Shown here piece by piece: positions 1 through 10,875 of a stretch of DNA of 64,000 bases. The stretch covers positions 81,942,598 to 82,006,597 of the forward strand of contig OZ023273.1 in the NCBI GenBank assembly GCA_964007475.1. The letters are read 5' to 3'. Position 1 is the first letter of the stretch. Every line of letters starts with the position of its first letter. Source of the DNA: Hybos culiciformis. Taxonomy: Eukaryota; Arthropoda; Insecta; Diptera; Hybotidae. The notes under the pieces were generated by a model that saw nothing but the letters and a program-made list of their open reading frames with translations, had not been told where the DNA came from and made no database searches. Both the position numbers and the translations under genes were made by a program.

Positions 1-480
1 GGTTTAGTGGCTAGAACATCAGACAATGAGAGTAATACCTTGTTCGCATTATAATTTAAATTCCCTTTATATTCTGGAAAACAAATTGCCGTTCGCATTA
101 CAAAATTTGATGAGAACTGGAATTTGATGATGTAAAAAAAAAAATTGAGAAAGAGAAAAAGTTTTTGTTGTTGAAAATTTTGACTTTTTATCTCGCTTTT
201 TATCAATTTTTTTTGTTTTTTTTTTCATTTTGACTCGAATTTGACAAGAAAATTGTTGCCAACTATAACAAAATTTCAAAAAATGAGTGAAAATAACTAT
301 AAATGTAGAATTCTAACCCTGACAAACTAGAATATGAAAGTGGAATATACATATTCCGGAATATTTTTTTATATGAAAAATCCAGTTCATATTCCTGAAA
401 TATTCCGGATAACAGCATATTCCACTAATATTCTCCTAATGCGAACACCATATAAAGGTTCAGGTTCGATTCCCCAATGA
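1..480 (+). repeat. tRNA-like sequence, split by a MITE
   Basis: The first 40 bases carry a Pol III A-box-like stretch (GGTTTAGTGGCTAGAACATC) and bases 463-472 carry a B-box (GGTTCGATTC) followed by a T-run. Together they match the intact tRNA-like sequence at 2908-2980, so this is one tRNA-like unit opened by the insertion at 41-447. The acceptor stem is cut by the window edge and the anticodon stem does not pair well, so it is not called as a working tRNA gene. Confidence 0.6.
41..447. mobile_element. MITE with TIR TGTTCGCATTA
   Basis: The sequence TGTTCGCATTA at 41-51 is repeated in inverse orientation at 437-447. A third partial copy (GTTCGCATTA) lies near 91. The right part, about 340-425, folds into a hairpin through repeated GGAATATT/AATATTCC segments. 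It sits between the A-box and B-box halves of a tRNA-like sequence. No clear target duplication could be fixed, so the superfamily is unknown. It has no coding capacity. Confidence 0.6.
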
Positions 481-2640
481 ATATATTTTTTTTTTTTAAT
501 TTTTTTACTTTTTTTGAACATAATAATTTTTAATTTTTTTGAACATAATTTTTTTATTGGTAGAAAATGTAATTTTTTTGCTTGTAATATTGAGCCCTAT
601 ATATACATATATTTGAAATTAAAAAAGTGTACGATAATTATGAATTCCTACCCAAAATGTTTGGTCTGGTAATCTTTATTTCACCAGAGCTACCTATTTT
701 GAAAATTTTTTTTTTTGCATATTTTGAGCCGGGAAAACCTATAATGATAAATTACTTGATCGATATCTATACTATCAATGCCAAAATATACCTATGTTGT
801 TTCTCAAGGCTTTAATAAAATTATTTGTAACGAGTTTAGTGCGTCCAATATTATAAATTTGTTTTATAGGATATAATGTTTATAACTTTAGTGGTTACAT
901 GATCTCTGTAAAAAAATAAAACAAAAACATGAAACATGAAATGAAATGTGATCACTTTTCTTACTTATTTTTCTCCCGGGAAATTCGTACTTTCTTTAGC
1001 GTTTATTATCTTATTAACTACAACAGGATTAACAAATGCTTGTTTAAATACATATATACATATAACTGTCTTGTCATAGTAAGTGGTAAAACATGTTTGA
1101 AAATTAGTTGGGACTTTAGTGATATACCTATTATCCGGTGTCTAAATTTTTTATGAATGATCACAAGATTATGTTAATTCTATTGTGAAAATAAGATTGC
1201 ACGAAAAAGCTGTGAATATTGCAGAACGCTGCCCACAATATTGAAAAATAGTTCATTGAACTCGCTATTAAAAAACTGATTTCTGAATAGGATAGTTTTT
1301 TTCACAATTAAATTTTTAAAAAGAAATAGCATCTCGATACTTAAATTTATGCATCTGTCACCGTTTCCAATATTTTTTACATCCATTTTATAGCAATATT
1401 CAATTGCATTAATTCATATATGAAATTATACAGTTTTCAACTAAGTTCTCAAATAAGTTTTTAGCTACATTTTAATTTTATAATATGTATTATAAAATTA
1501 TAAAACACTATTTATTAATTAAAAGTTTTTTCCATTTATATAAATTAAAATAAAAAATCAAAGAGCGCCTAATTTGCAAATTTTTTTGAACCAAATTTGC
1601 TACAATTTTACTTAGCTCTGTGTTTTGCTTCAAAAATAGAATATGTATAAAAAATGATAAATTAGTGGCTGATAAAAACATTTTGGTTTGTTTAAATATC
1701 TCAAAAAAACTAATTATTATGAAAAAAAAAAAATTAAAATATTTGACAAAAATAGGGTTGATTGCACATTAAAAATAAAAAATTTGTCTGGAAAAACTTA
1801 TGTCTCATTTTTTATTTTAAACTAATTTCAAAATAAAAATGAAAATAAAAATAATCTAGAGTGTGTAAAAACATTTCCCAGATGTTTCGAAAATTATTTT
1901 ATTTGATGGAAAATCAGCTCGAATAACTAATTTAAATTAAACATTATGAATTATAAATCAAAATTTTGTTCAAATAAATCGAATTTTAAGACATTTTACT
2001 AAATTTTTGTTCATATTAATCAATTGTTAAATAATTTTATTAAATTTTGGCATTTAAATCTATTTTATTGTATTTTGTTTATATAAGTCTTATCTGTAAA
2101 AGTTCATCATCGACTGGAAATAATATTATTTGTCTAGACTAAATCTATAATTAATTTGAGACGTTAAATAATATGAAGTTAACAATATTTTATATTTTTA
2201 TATTTAATCATTCGTAACTGCGTGAAATTCCGAAGTTTTCACATCTGCATGTCAAAATAAAAAATAGACGAAAATATCAAATTGAAATTAGGATCGAATT
2301 TGGCAAATAATATTTAAGCTATAAATTAAAAAATATAGGATCAAAAAATAAATGTATATTTCTATTGCTAACTATTACTTTTTAATTATTTCATAGTCCC
2401 TTATTTTATTATACATATATAAATAAATCGACAATAAATTCCGTTGTCACATGAGAATTTTTTTTTGGGGACCCACAAAGAAAAGGATTATTTAATTTCT
2501 TTTTTTTAATGAAAAACTATAAATCATATTTTTATTTTAATTCAAGAATTGTTAAGTGGTGCAAAAATTTAATTTTTATCATATATCCTGAATATTTAAC
2601 GTTTTCCAAAAATACTAAAAGGATTTGTTTCTTTATTTAA
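481..2640. other. AT-rich DNA without recognised features
   Basis: This stretch holds long A and T runs and only short, low-complexity open frames without codon bias or recognisable domains. I see no RNA gene, terminal repeat or conserved protein fragment in it. Confidence 0.6.
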
Positions 2641-2650
2641 AAAAAAAAAA

Positions 2651-2735
2651 TCCTCATTGGGAATCGAACCAGGCACCTTCAGACTTACAGTGTGATGTTC
2701 TACTACTAAGCCATATTCTACTACTAAGCTATATG
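2651..2735 (-). repeat. tRNA-like sequence
   Basis: On the minus strand there is an A-box TGGCTTAGTAG (2703-2713) and a B-box GGTTCGATTC (2661-2670), spaced as in a tRNA, followed by a run of T's that could end Pol III transcription. The A-box region is partly duplicated at 2719-2735. The arms pair poorly. It belongs to the same family as the copies at 1-480 and 2908-2980. It is best read as a tRNA-derived repeat or pseudogene, not a functional tRNA. Confidence 0.6.
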
Positions 2736-2907
2736 AGTTTATTTTTGTTGTTAGTTAATTTTTCAAACTCGTTTTTTGAGTATTCTAATTCTTTTCTTAT
2801 TTTTTTTTTTGAGTATTATTTTTTATTCCCCTACAATAAAATAAAAACAAAAAAATGAATGGTGTATTAGAATTTTTTTATTATATTTTAGAAATCCAAA
2901 ATCATAT

Positions 2908-2980
2908 GGGCTATATGGCTTAGTGGCTAGAACATCGGACTATAAGAGTGAAGGTGTCAGGTTCGATTCACCAATGAATA
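2908..2980 (+). repeat. tRNA-like sequence
   Basis: This is the most complete of three related copies: A-box TGGCTTAGTGG from about 2916, B-box GGTTCGATTC at 2960-2969, and a T-run right after it. The length (about 73 bases) and box spacing are those of a tRNA. The acceptor and anticodon stems are degenerate, and the anticodon loop would read CTATAAG. Likely a tRNA-derived element or pseudogene. Confidence 0.6.
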
Positions 2981-4645
2981 CATTTTTTTTTAAATTTTTT
3001 TTTAAAAATGATGACGGACGATTCTCAGAAAAATGATGACGATTCTCAGAAAAATTCTATATGAAAATGGATTTTTACCCTCTACCAAATTTCTTCCAAC
3101 GCCGCTAAAGAAGTATAAACTTCAAAAATTACATCGAAAATTATAAAATCTTGTTTTTGTATTTAACATCTGCAAACACATGTTACCTGATTTAATCTTT
3201 TAGTGAGTCAATTTTAATTTAAAAGCCGCTACATAAAAGATTTACGACGAGCTTTTAACTCATTGATTTCGATCGAAATTTGACAAAGTCAAATCATCCC
3301 ACTCTTACCCTAATTCTCATTTTGAATCAATATTTCATTTCCAATTCATCCAAATTGACCAATTGCATTTGCATACTTAGCAAAATTATACAAAATTATG
3401 CGATATTTTTATTTATATTGAAATGAGTATGAAAATTTAAATTTTATTTGTACTATAAAATATTAATTAGTTAATAATAAAATATTAATATTTTCTAAAT
3501 TTTTTATTACTATTTTATATAATAATTTAAATAATATTTAAGTTTATCAATTTTCATACAAATTTCAAAAAAAATGTTTACTGTTTGGCGCGAGAGGGAC
3601 ATTATATCCAGTCAATTTAAATTACGACGGCGTCGATTCAAATCAATTGACGGTGAGCTTTTTATATAAGTGGCTTTTAAGACTAAATCGCACCATAGAC
3701 AATATCATATTTTTTCTCTTTTTTTCATATGGGATTTTAAGATTATGATTTCAGAAAACCCACTCATATGTTTTCTGGCATTTATTTTGTTTAAATTTGT
3801 TGTTATTTTTGTTAAGTCGTATAACGCACGTGAATTACGCCGACCATAGCATTAATTAAAATTTATTGTTAGGTTATTTTTTTGTAATTCTGGCAACTTT
3901 TATTCTGATTTTGAAAGTGACAGCATAATAAAAAGAGAAAACAATTACAATTGGAGACAAAAATAAATTATTGTGAATTTTTTTTTATTTTAATTTTTTT
4001 TATTATCAAAAAAAATTTTATAATTTATAATTATGGAACAACAGGGAGAATAAATTTTTTTTTTTGTCAAAAAATTAAAATACTTTCAAAAAAAAAATTC
4101 TTATTTCACACTAAAATTAGTTATTCAATTGATAAAAATATTCAATTATAATTCAAAACGCAATAAATTATAAATTTTTTTTCAAATAATTGATGCTGCT
4201 AAAACAATTCCTTTAAAGTAATACCGTTTCCAAAAACATTTTAGTTTCATGAAATTTAAACAGAAACTATTAAAACAAATAGGACCGATTCAAAAACATT
4301 AAAAAACAATTTTGTAAATTTATTGGTAACCGAAAAAACTTACCAAATAATTCACTTTCACGACAAAAGAACTACAAATTTTTCTAAGTTACATTTAACA
4401 TTTTGAAAAAAATATTTCACATATTTAATAAAAAATATCGCCAGAACACATCAAAAATTGTTAACTTTTCGACTGCAAGCAACAACAAGAAAATTTCAAA
4501 ACCAGACTTCAAAATTTAAAAAACAAATCAATGCATTTTAGTAAATTTCATTTTAGTAAATTTTTTTCAGCAAATCCTTTTTATATCGTCGATTTCGCGC
4601 CTTTTTTTTGATAGTATGTTTTTAAATTCGGTAGGAAATACTATG
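2981..4645. other. AT-rich DNA with a weak inverted repeat
   Basis: There are no genes here. Around 3222-3300 and 3607-3695 the sequence shows a loose inverted similarity (AAAAGCCGCT against AAAAGCCACT on the opposite strand), which may be the ends of an old MITE. The rest is homopolymer-rich. Confidence 0.35.
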
Positions 4646-4653
4646 CCGTACTC

Positions 4654-5131
4654 CTCAGCGGCGGACTGGCACAAAAATTCGGCCCGGGCATTTCAAAAGG
4701 AACTAGGCTAGCGAGGAGAGAAAAATTTTTATAAGAAAAAATGCCCAAAAACAGATAATAATAAACTATATTTAAATTCAAAAAAAAAAAACAGTTCAAA
4801 TAATTTTACTTTGTACATACATATAAAAATAAAAATTAAAAATAATTCACTTTTTTTTTTTTTCAAATACGGTTGGTGCAAATATTCAAGACAGATAGAT
4901 ACAAGATACAACTCGATTTTGCTATTTAAAAACGAAACAAACACTTATTTAAAGAAATACATTTTATGAAATCGGGCCCAATAATTTACACAAGTAATTG
5001 TTTAATTTTGAGAATTCTTTCTTGGATAATTGAATTATCAAAATATTACTTTGAATTCTAGTTTCGTAAGCTTGTAAAGAATATATAATATTTAAAAAAA
5101 ACTGTGGGCCCGACTGCCAGTCCACCGCTCG
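4654..5131. mobile_element. hAT-type MITE, 478 bp, 8-bp TSD
   Basis: The ends read CTCAGCGGCGGACTGGC on the left and, inverted, CGAGCGGTGGACTGGC on the right. They are flanked by a perfect 8-bp direct repeat CCGTACTC (4646-4653 and 5132-5139). A CAGNGGCGGA-like terminus with an 8-bp target duplication is the signature of hAT elements. The interior has no transposase, so it is non-autonomous. Removing it rejoins the flank ACTATGCCGTACTC to TATTATAATTT. Confidence 0.8.
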
Positions 5132-5208
5132 CCGTACTCTATTATAATTTATTGCTACTAATGAAACAATAGTACTTAATTTCTTAACTTCACAAGATAG
5201 AAAACAAG

Positions 5209-5498
5209 ATATCGTCCATGAAAGAGGAATATGTCCAAGAAAAACCAAAAGCAATATTGGCGCGCAAGCGGACACTTTGTTCAGAAGTAATTGGAGGTAG
5301 TACTTTTTCCCTTACAAAAATGTGTGTCAAATTGAAAGTACATTTTCTAAATGTGCCAAAAAAGTATGTAATGGTTTTTTTCTAATTTTTCTGAGTACGA
5401 CTGATCGACGCGTCATCAAAAAGTACATAATAATGCATCATTACCTCAAAAGGGGCAAAACTTCGTGAAAGGACATATTCCTGTTTCATGGACGATAT
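5209..5498. mobile_element. Foldback MITE, 290 bp, 28-bp TIRs
   Basis: Bases 5209-5236 and 5471-5498 are inverted copies matching at 27 of 28 positions; the outer end reads ATATCGTCCATGAAA. The interior is non-coding. No unambiguous target duplication is visible because the flanks are AT-rich. The class is not assigned. Confidence 0.65.
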
Positions 5499-5547
5499 AT
5501 AAAATATACGTAGATATGCAAAAAATGCAAATATGCAGTATATGCGA

Positions 5548-6325
5548 ATATGCAGATATAAATACGTTTCAAATAATTTGTTTTTACACGAAACGTACTT
5601 AGCTGTTTGTTTCTCTTTTTCCTCTAGGTTACTCCTGTACGAATATGCAATTGCATATAAATCCGCAGTCTATTTATAACAAAATCAATTCAAATGACGT
5701 AACATCTGACTCATATGAATTTAAATTCTGTTTTTAAAGTTTTTCAATTCAAATTTATAAAAATTTTTTTTCTATTTTTGTTTTTTTTTGTAATTTTTAT
5801 TTTTTTTTTATTATTGTTGTCAAAAAAAGAAACAACTTTAAGGAGAATTTTTGATTTTTAAAAAGGCATACGGGTTTTTGAATTCTATAGTGAGACTATG
5901 AATCACAAGAAAATAAATTTTATATAAACCTCACAAATTAACGATTTACTTTAAGTTCAAAAGTAAAAATAGATAAAAAAAAATTTATAATATTAGAAAC
6001 AAAAATAATAATGAAGTAAAATTCCAAAAAGTAAAATAAAGTGAAATATAACTAAATTTAAGTTTTTTGTACAAACGATCAAAAAGTTTTAATGTTTGCT
6101 TTTATTAATAACAGAGATCGTTCTTAACAAAAGTTTTGGTAAATATATTTAAGTAGTCTGTTTAATAAACGTTAACATATTTTAAATTTTTTTAAAACAT
6201 AGTGTATGAACAAAAAATATTTTTCTCTGTAGCTTCTGAAGATGGGATTGATGTAATCCCGAAACATGTCAAGCATTTAAACCAATAAAATAAAAAAATT
6301 GTTGGATATAACCGAAGAAAATTTA
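5548..6325 (+). repeat. Penelope-type terminal repeat, copy 1
   Basis: About 770 bases here are nearly identical to 17008-17790. The unit has no open frame but carries a hammerhead ribozyme fold close to its 3' end (6232-6274) followed by a short A-rich tail. Hammerhead motifs at the 3' end or pseudo-LTR are known from Penelope-like retroelements, and a coding Penelope-like element lies at 37.7-40.7 kb in this window. I infer that this is a non-coding pLTR or 3' fragment of such an element. Confidence 0.55.
6232..6274 (+). ncRNA. Hammerhead ribozyme, type I minimal
   Basis: The core reads CTGAAGA (6236-6242), then stem II GGGATT/AATCCC (6244-6249 with 6255-6260), then GAAAC (6261-6265), then the self-complementary ACATGT for a very short stem III, then GTC as the cleavage triplet (6268-6270). 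Stem I is GCTT (6232-6235) with AAGC (6271-6274). One unpaired T sits between the CTGANGA box and stem II. The very short stem III is the form found in Penelope-like elements, where two copies can act as a dimer. Self-cleavage is inferred, not shown. Confidence 0.75.
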
Positions 6326-6835
6326 TATAAACAATCAGACATGGATATCAAGACTGATGATAATATTTTGCTGTCATTCGGCTGTAATTGTGTCATAGTC
6401 ACCATTTTACAATGCAGCGCTACTCGATTCAACACCGCTTCAAAATCGTTAAATGTATTATCAAAATTCAAGCTCTATTCGCAAAACGTTCCGCGCGTTA
6501 CCGTGGCTATTTGAACAAACAAAATTGTCGATTCTCGATCGATGAAAATCCCAAAAGACTCACTGTTTGGAGTGGATTATAGAGACACGGCATCATCGGA
6601 CCTTATTTTTTGAAAGATGAGCGTTCAAAGATGGTGACTGTCAACATGGAGCAGTACCGGGTCACGATAACAGAGTTTGTTTAGTCGGAATTGAATGGTA
6701 AGGACTTGGACGATATGTGGTCTTAACAAGATGGAGCAACGAGCCACATAGTGAACGTCACATTCGAGTTACTGCAAATAGAACGCGTTATTTCGAAAAG
6801 TGGCGATGACGGATGAAAAGTGAACTCTGGCAACA
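6326..6835 (+). pseudogene. Tc1/mariner-type transposase remnant, copy 1
   Basis: Translated pieces match the copy at 25.4-26.1 kb. Pieces such as DDMWS, QDGAT and IIGPYFLKDE are typical of IS630/Tc1-mariner DDE/D transposases, which cut and paste DNA at TA sites. Several in-frame stops (for example TTTAGTCGG near 6680 and TCTTAACAA near 6721) break it. About 175 bases around the last catalytic region, present in the other copy, are deleted at about 6808. It is a dead fragment placed directly after the hammerhead repeat. Confidence 0.65.
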
Positions 6836-7248
6836 TTCAAAATCAGGAATGAAAAAAACAAAACACCAGAATAAATTTAATTAAAATAAAATTAAATATT
6901 ATTAATAAAGTTGAATATATTTTAAAATAAATATATTTTAAAATGTAGGGGAGAGGCTTGCAGGTTGCTACTGCTTGCAGGTTGCTACCACTGATGTATT
7001 TTGACATTCTAGCAGTGTCACAAACTAAAACTTGACGAGTGTCTATATGTTTGTGTGTATACAAAACGAGCTGTATAACAAATTTGATTAACATGTATTG
7101 TATACTGCTTTAATGTACATGTGAGAGGAGTTGAAAACAATACATTTATAATGAAAAAAATAAACAAAAAAGTTCAAAATGAAGCAAGGAAATAAAATTT
7201 AATAAGGAAGTTTATTTATTTATCGAAATGATTTCAAACCGGAAGATT

Positions 7249-7375
7249 CCTATAATATTAAAAAAAAAATTAGTAATTTTTCCAAAAAAAATTATTCATT
7301 TTCTTTTTTGCAAAAAAAAAAAATCGAATAATTTTTTTTTAGAAAAATTACTAATTTTTTTTTTATTATTTTAGG
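7249..7375. repeat. Long inverted repeat (hairpin)
   Basis: About 50 bases from 7249 (TCCTATAATATT, then A-rich and TTAGTAATTTTTC) are repeated inverted up to about 7375, with a spacer of roughly 28 bases. The transcript would form a long AT-only hairpin. It lies inside the region unique to copy 1 of the zinc-finger element. Confidence 0.55.
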
Positions 7376-8039
7376 AACTAATGGTCTTCTTAAATTTTAT
7401 TTAATTTTATTTTTAATTATTAAAAAAAATAATAATAATTTTATAATTATTTTGTTTATAATTAAAAATAAAATCAAATAATAATTATATAATTATAATT
7501 TATATTTACAATAAATAATCTCCTTGTTGCTCGCCATTTTCCTCGTTTGTTGATAAAAGAAAAAAAAATTCTTACTTGACATTTGACAATCACAGCAAAC
7601 TTTATAATGACAACAAAGATATTTTCAGGGTTACCATTGTTCTATTTTTATTCATTTTGTTTTTTTGAATAAAAATAAGTGCAATTTTTGAAGTGTGGTT
7701 TAAATTTTTGTACTAAAATCCAACCACACTCGTTTAAAAATTTAGTAGTAGAGGTTCGAAGATCCTTTAAAAATAGTAGATTGAAACACATGTTAAGAAA
7801 ATTCATCGACTGATCGACTGGCCGCTTTTTAGAAGAAAAAAAAATAGCCGCGTATTTTTTTATTGGTTCTTTTTTTTTTGTTTACTCAAATCGAAAATAT
7901 AGATTAGCTCAGAGGGAAAATTTAGATTTTAGCATTATAAACTAAGCTTTGTTTGACATTGATATGATGCATGTGAGAGGTATACATTTGCAATTTTTTT
8001 TTTTTTTTTGGTAGTTGTCTGTATTGAAATATTGTGAGT

Positions 8040-8250
8040 GTGAGTGATATTATTTTTGTTTATAGTATTACGCAGTTCAAAATGAAGAATGTAAATACAA
8101 TATAGAGCAATGTAAATACAATTTACATCACAGGGAAATGTAAATACAATTTACATTCCTCTATAATTGCATGTGTATTGATGCATGTAATGGACCATTT
8201 ACCGAGCTAAATTTGCGAATGTAAATACAACTTACCGAAGACATGCACAT
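8040..8250. repeat. GTAAATACAA short-motif cluster
   Basis: The motif GTAAATACAA occurs four times (about 8090-8230), twice forming the near-palindrome GTAAATACAATTTAC. It is specific to copy 1 of the surrounding element. The function is unknown. Confidence 0.4.
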
Positions 8251-8282
8251 TAAAATATATTATGAATTGGCAATTTTTTTAA

Positions 8283-8530
8283 ATGGATTATAGAAAATTG
8301 CGTCAGAAATCAGGTTGCGTCAGGCTTGCAGGTTGCCACCTTGATGAAAGCCCTGATGACTGTATGATTTGTTTGAAGAAAATGTCGGAAGTAAACACAA
8401 CTCTATTATGTGCCACAAATGCAGAAGAGCCGTTCATGCGAAATGTGTTTCAGTGTTTAAACTTGACCGAATTCTGATTCCGATGAAGATTTGGAATGAT
8501 TCCATACCATATTGCAATTTTATTTTTCAA
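8283..8530 (+). pseudogene. PHD/RING-like zinc-finger fragment, frameshifted
   Basis: The frame opens at 8283 with MDYRKLRQ and runs through DDCMICLKKMSEVN. One base out of frame, it continues as IMCHKCRRAVHAKCV. Read together the spacing is C-x2-C-x(n)-C-x2-C-x4-H-x2-C, the first two thirds of a PHD-type zinc finger, a fold that usually binds histone tails. The second copy (26588-26803) has the same frame break and ends in an acidic tail, so the break predates duplication. Part of the N-terminus is encoded by the repeat motif GGCTTGCAGGTTGCCACC, so the reading frame is chimeric. The origin is unknown. Confidence 0.5.
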
Positions 8531-8664
8531 ATGATTTCTAGGCCAGTATTGTAGCTTTTTACTTCCTCTTTCAAACGCATATACTTTTTGTACAATACGT
8601 TCATTTTATGACGAGTTATGATAAAAAAAACCTATGTGGTGGTAACCTGCAAGCCTCTCCCCTA

Positions 8665-8987
8665 TATATTGTTTCATTTATCCACTGGCCACAACGGAAG
8701 AAAAATCAATTATGAATTAAAATAAAAGAATCACAAATTAAAGAAAAAAATTCAAATTTAAAGAAAAAAGATTATAAGTTAAACTTAAAAATTATGAAAT
8801 GGAGGAAAAAAATTGAAATTGAAAGAAAAGCTGCAAATTGCAAGATTAGAAAGCTGCAAAAATTAGACCTATTGTATTAATACATGTAAGATTGTGATTT
8901 TAAAAACAAAATTTTCTTATAATGTTTGTACCAAATTTTATATTAAATAATTCTACTAAAATAGTTAAATAAAAATTAAAACTTTGA

Positions 8988-9038
<51 letters not shown>

Positions 9039-9140
9039 ATATATTATAATATATATATATTATATTATATTTATATAAATATATAAAATATTTTCTAATT
9101 CAACCATTCTTATAAATATTTGAATTATCCGAGCTCTTTC
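8665..9140. repeat. Downstream AT-rich repeat, copy 1, with (TA)n
   Basis: This 475-base stretch, starting TATTGTTTCATTTATCCACT and ending CCGAGCTCTT, is shared with 27171-27685. It contains a (TA)n microsatellite at about 8990-9075; the second copy has a (TTTATA)n array at the same place. It then runs into the assembly gap. Confidence 0.65.
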
Positions 9141-9340
9141 NNNNNNNNNNNNNNNNNNNNNNNNNNNNNNNNNNNNNNNNNNNNNNNNNNNNNNNNNNNN
9201 NNNNNNNNNNNNNNNNNNNNNNNNNNNNNNNNNNNNNNNNNNNNNNNNNNNNNNNNNNNNNNNNNNNNNNNNNNNNNNNNNNNNNNNNNNNNNNNNNNNN
9301 NNNNNNNNNNNNNNNNNNNNNNNNNNNNNNNNNNNNNNNN
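9141..9340. other. Assembly gap (200 N)
   Basis: Two hundred undetermined bases, a conventional scaffold gap. The 3' LTR expected for the Ty3 element at 9.5-17.0 kb may have been lost here. A 37-base poly-T run lies just to the right (about 9382-9418). Confidence 0.98.
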
Positions 9341-9382
9341 GACTAATATATAAACAACTAATAACATGGTACCATTATTATT

Positions 9383-9423
<41 letters not shown>

Positions 9424-9479
9424 TCATATTTTAATATAATTATAATATAATAAGCTATATTTTACATTTTTTTTTTTTG

Positions 9480-10500
9480 AATTTAACAATTATTTTTAAT
9501 TATTCTATTTTTGTGGACTTTAATCCTTTTATTTTTATTTGTTAACAATGTAACATTTAATCCATCAATTTGAATTATTTTATGAGGACCAGAATATACA
9601 TTATCTAATTTTGTGCTGTTTTCTTTTTTAAAAGAACTTCATCATTTATTTTGAACTGATTTTTCGTTGATTTTTTATCATAAATCTCTTTATTTTTTAA
9701 TTTTTCTTTTTCTAAAAACTCTTTAATAATTATATTTGTATTTTGAAGATGAAATTTTACATGTTTCGCATAACTATCGAAGTTATATACTATTATCTAG
9801 TAGGAATTTATGAGAATTTGGTTCTTTACCAAATATTACCTCGTAGGGAGAGTATAAAAAATTGAAAGAATATATTGAATTTGGAGTACTATTATAATTA
9901 TACGTAAAATATTTTAAATATAAATCCCAATTATCATGGTTTGCATTAATATACGATCTTAGATATTCATTTAGAACCCGGTGGTTTCTTTCAATAGTTC
10001 GGACTGTTTCGTGATGGTAGGGTGTTGAAAAACTATGTTCAATATCTAGTAATTTAAATAGTTCAGCTATTACACTATTGGCATACTCAGTACCGCAATC
10101 AGTAATAATTTTCCTCATTGGGCCGTATAGTAGAACGAAATGTTCGAAAATGGCTTGCGCAATAGTGGTAGCTTCTTTATTGGCTACTGGTATCGTAATT
10201 AAATATTTACTCAAGTCGCACATTAATGTGACTGCATATAGATTTCTATTTTGAGTTTTTTGGAACGGGCCGATCGTATCCATAATTATAGTATCGAACG
10301 CTTTATTTGGAGTTTTAGTGATTTGAAGTGGTTCGATGTTTTTAATTTTAGCTTTATTCATTTGACAATCTTTACATCCCCTGACGTCTTTTTTCATGCC
10401 TTTCCAATAAAAACATGATCTTAATTTTGCATATAGTCCTTTTTTGCCCTGCGTGTCCGCCAAATATAGGGTCTTTATGATAACGATCTAAAAGTTTTTT
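9480..10500 (-). pseudogene. Ty3-1 integrase, frameshifted
   Basis: Integrase inserts the cDNA copy into the genome. An HHCC zinc domain is visible: the two histidines (YHKDPIFGGH, near 10450-10480) are in another frame from the cysteines (CKDC, about 10350), so a frameshift lies between. The open part 10463-9783 (226 codons) has the DDE core: MDTIGPF for the first D, TDCGTEY for the second, and TVRTIERNHR for the E. All three catalytic acids are present. Downstream, 9783-9480 carries a GPY/F-like C-terminal domain (VYSGPHKI) in shifted frames. Confidence 0.8.
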
Positions 10501-10875
10501 GTTTTTCCCCAGTACTAATAATGGGTAATGGGACGTGAAACTATCGCGATTTCTAATTTTTTAATATACTTTTTTGCAATGTTAATAAACTCTTTTGTAT
10601 TAAATAATTTAAAAATATCATCTTCTTTATTTATTTGAATTTTATAAATATTTGTTTTAATTATGTTTTTCTTCTAGTTGAACGAGAAACAATGCTAGAA
10701 TTGTTTCTTTTTTTAAAATTTTACTACATCCAGACTCTAATGTCTGGTAAATATTTGAAATGTCGTTTTTGTATAGCAATTTACGTTTTTTTGTATATTT
10801 TACAACTATCTGTTGAGTTAAAAATTAGTTAAGGTATTTTATAATTGAATTTACCCTCATAAATTAAAATTTTTT

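Larger units (their letters stand above)
6946..8664. mobile_element. TIR element with zinc-finger fragment, copy 1
   Basis: The left end TAGGGGAGAGGCTTGCAGG (from 6946) recurs inverted at 8646-8664, with TA at both edges. Internal repeats of the terminal motif lie at about 6971 and 8321. The interior holds a broken zinc-finger reading frame (8283-8477), a long hairpin (7249-7375), and a 7.1-8.2 kb stretch absent from the second copy at 26217-27170, probably another insertion. No transposase is encoded, so it would depend on another element for movement. Confidence 0.6.

Noticed and set aside
2908..2980. Functional tRNA gene
   Set aside because: A and B boxes are good, but the acceptor and anticodon stems do not pair, so only a tRNA-like repeat is claimed.
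8283..8530. Host PHD-finger gene
   Set aside because: Only six zinc ligands are visible, the frame is broken in the same way in two copies, and both lie inside a TIR element, so a captured fragment is the better reading.
9120..9427. Open frames spanning the N-run
   Set aside because: They consist of undetermined bases and poly-T/poly-A and cannot be evaluated as genes.
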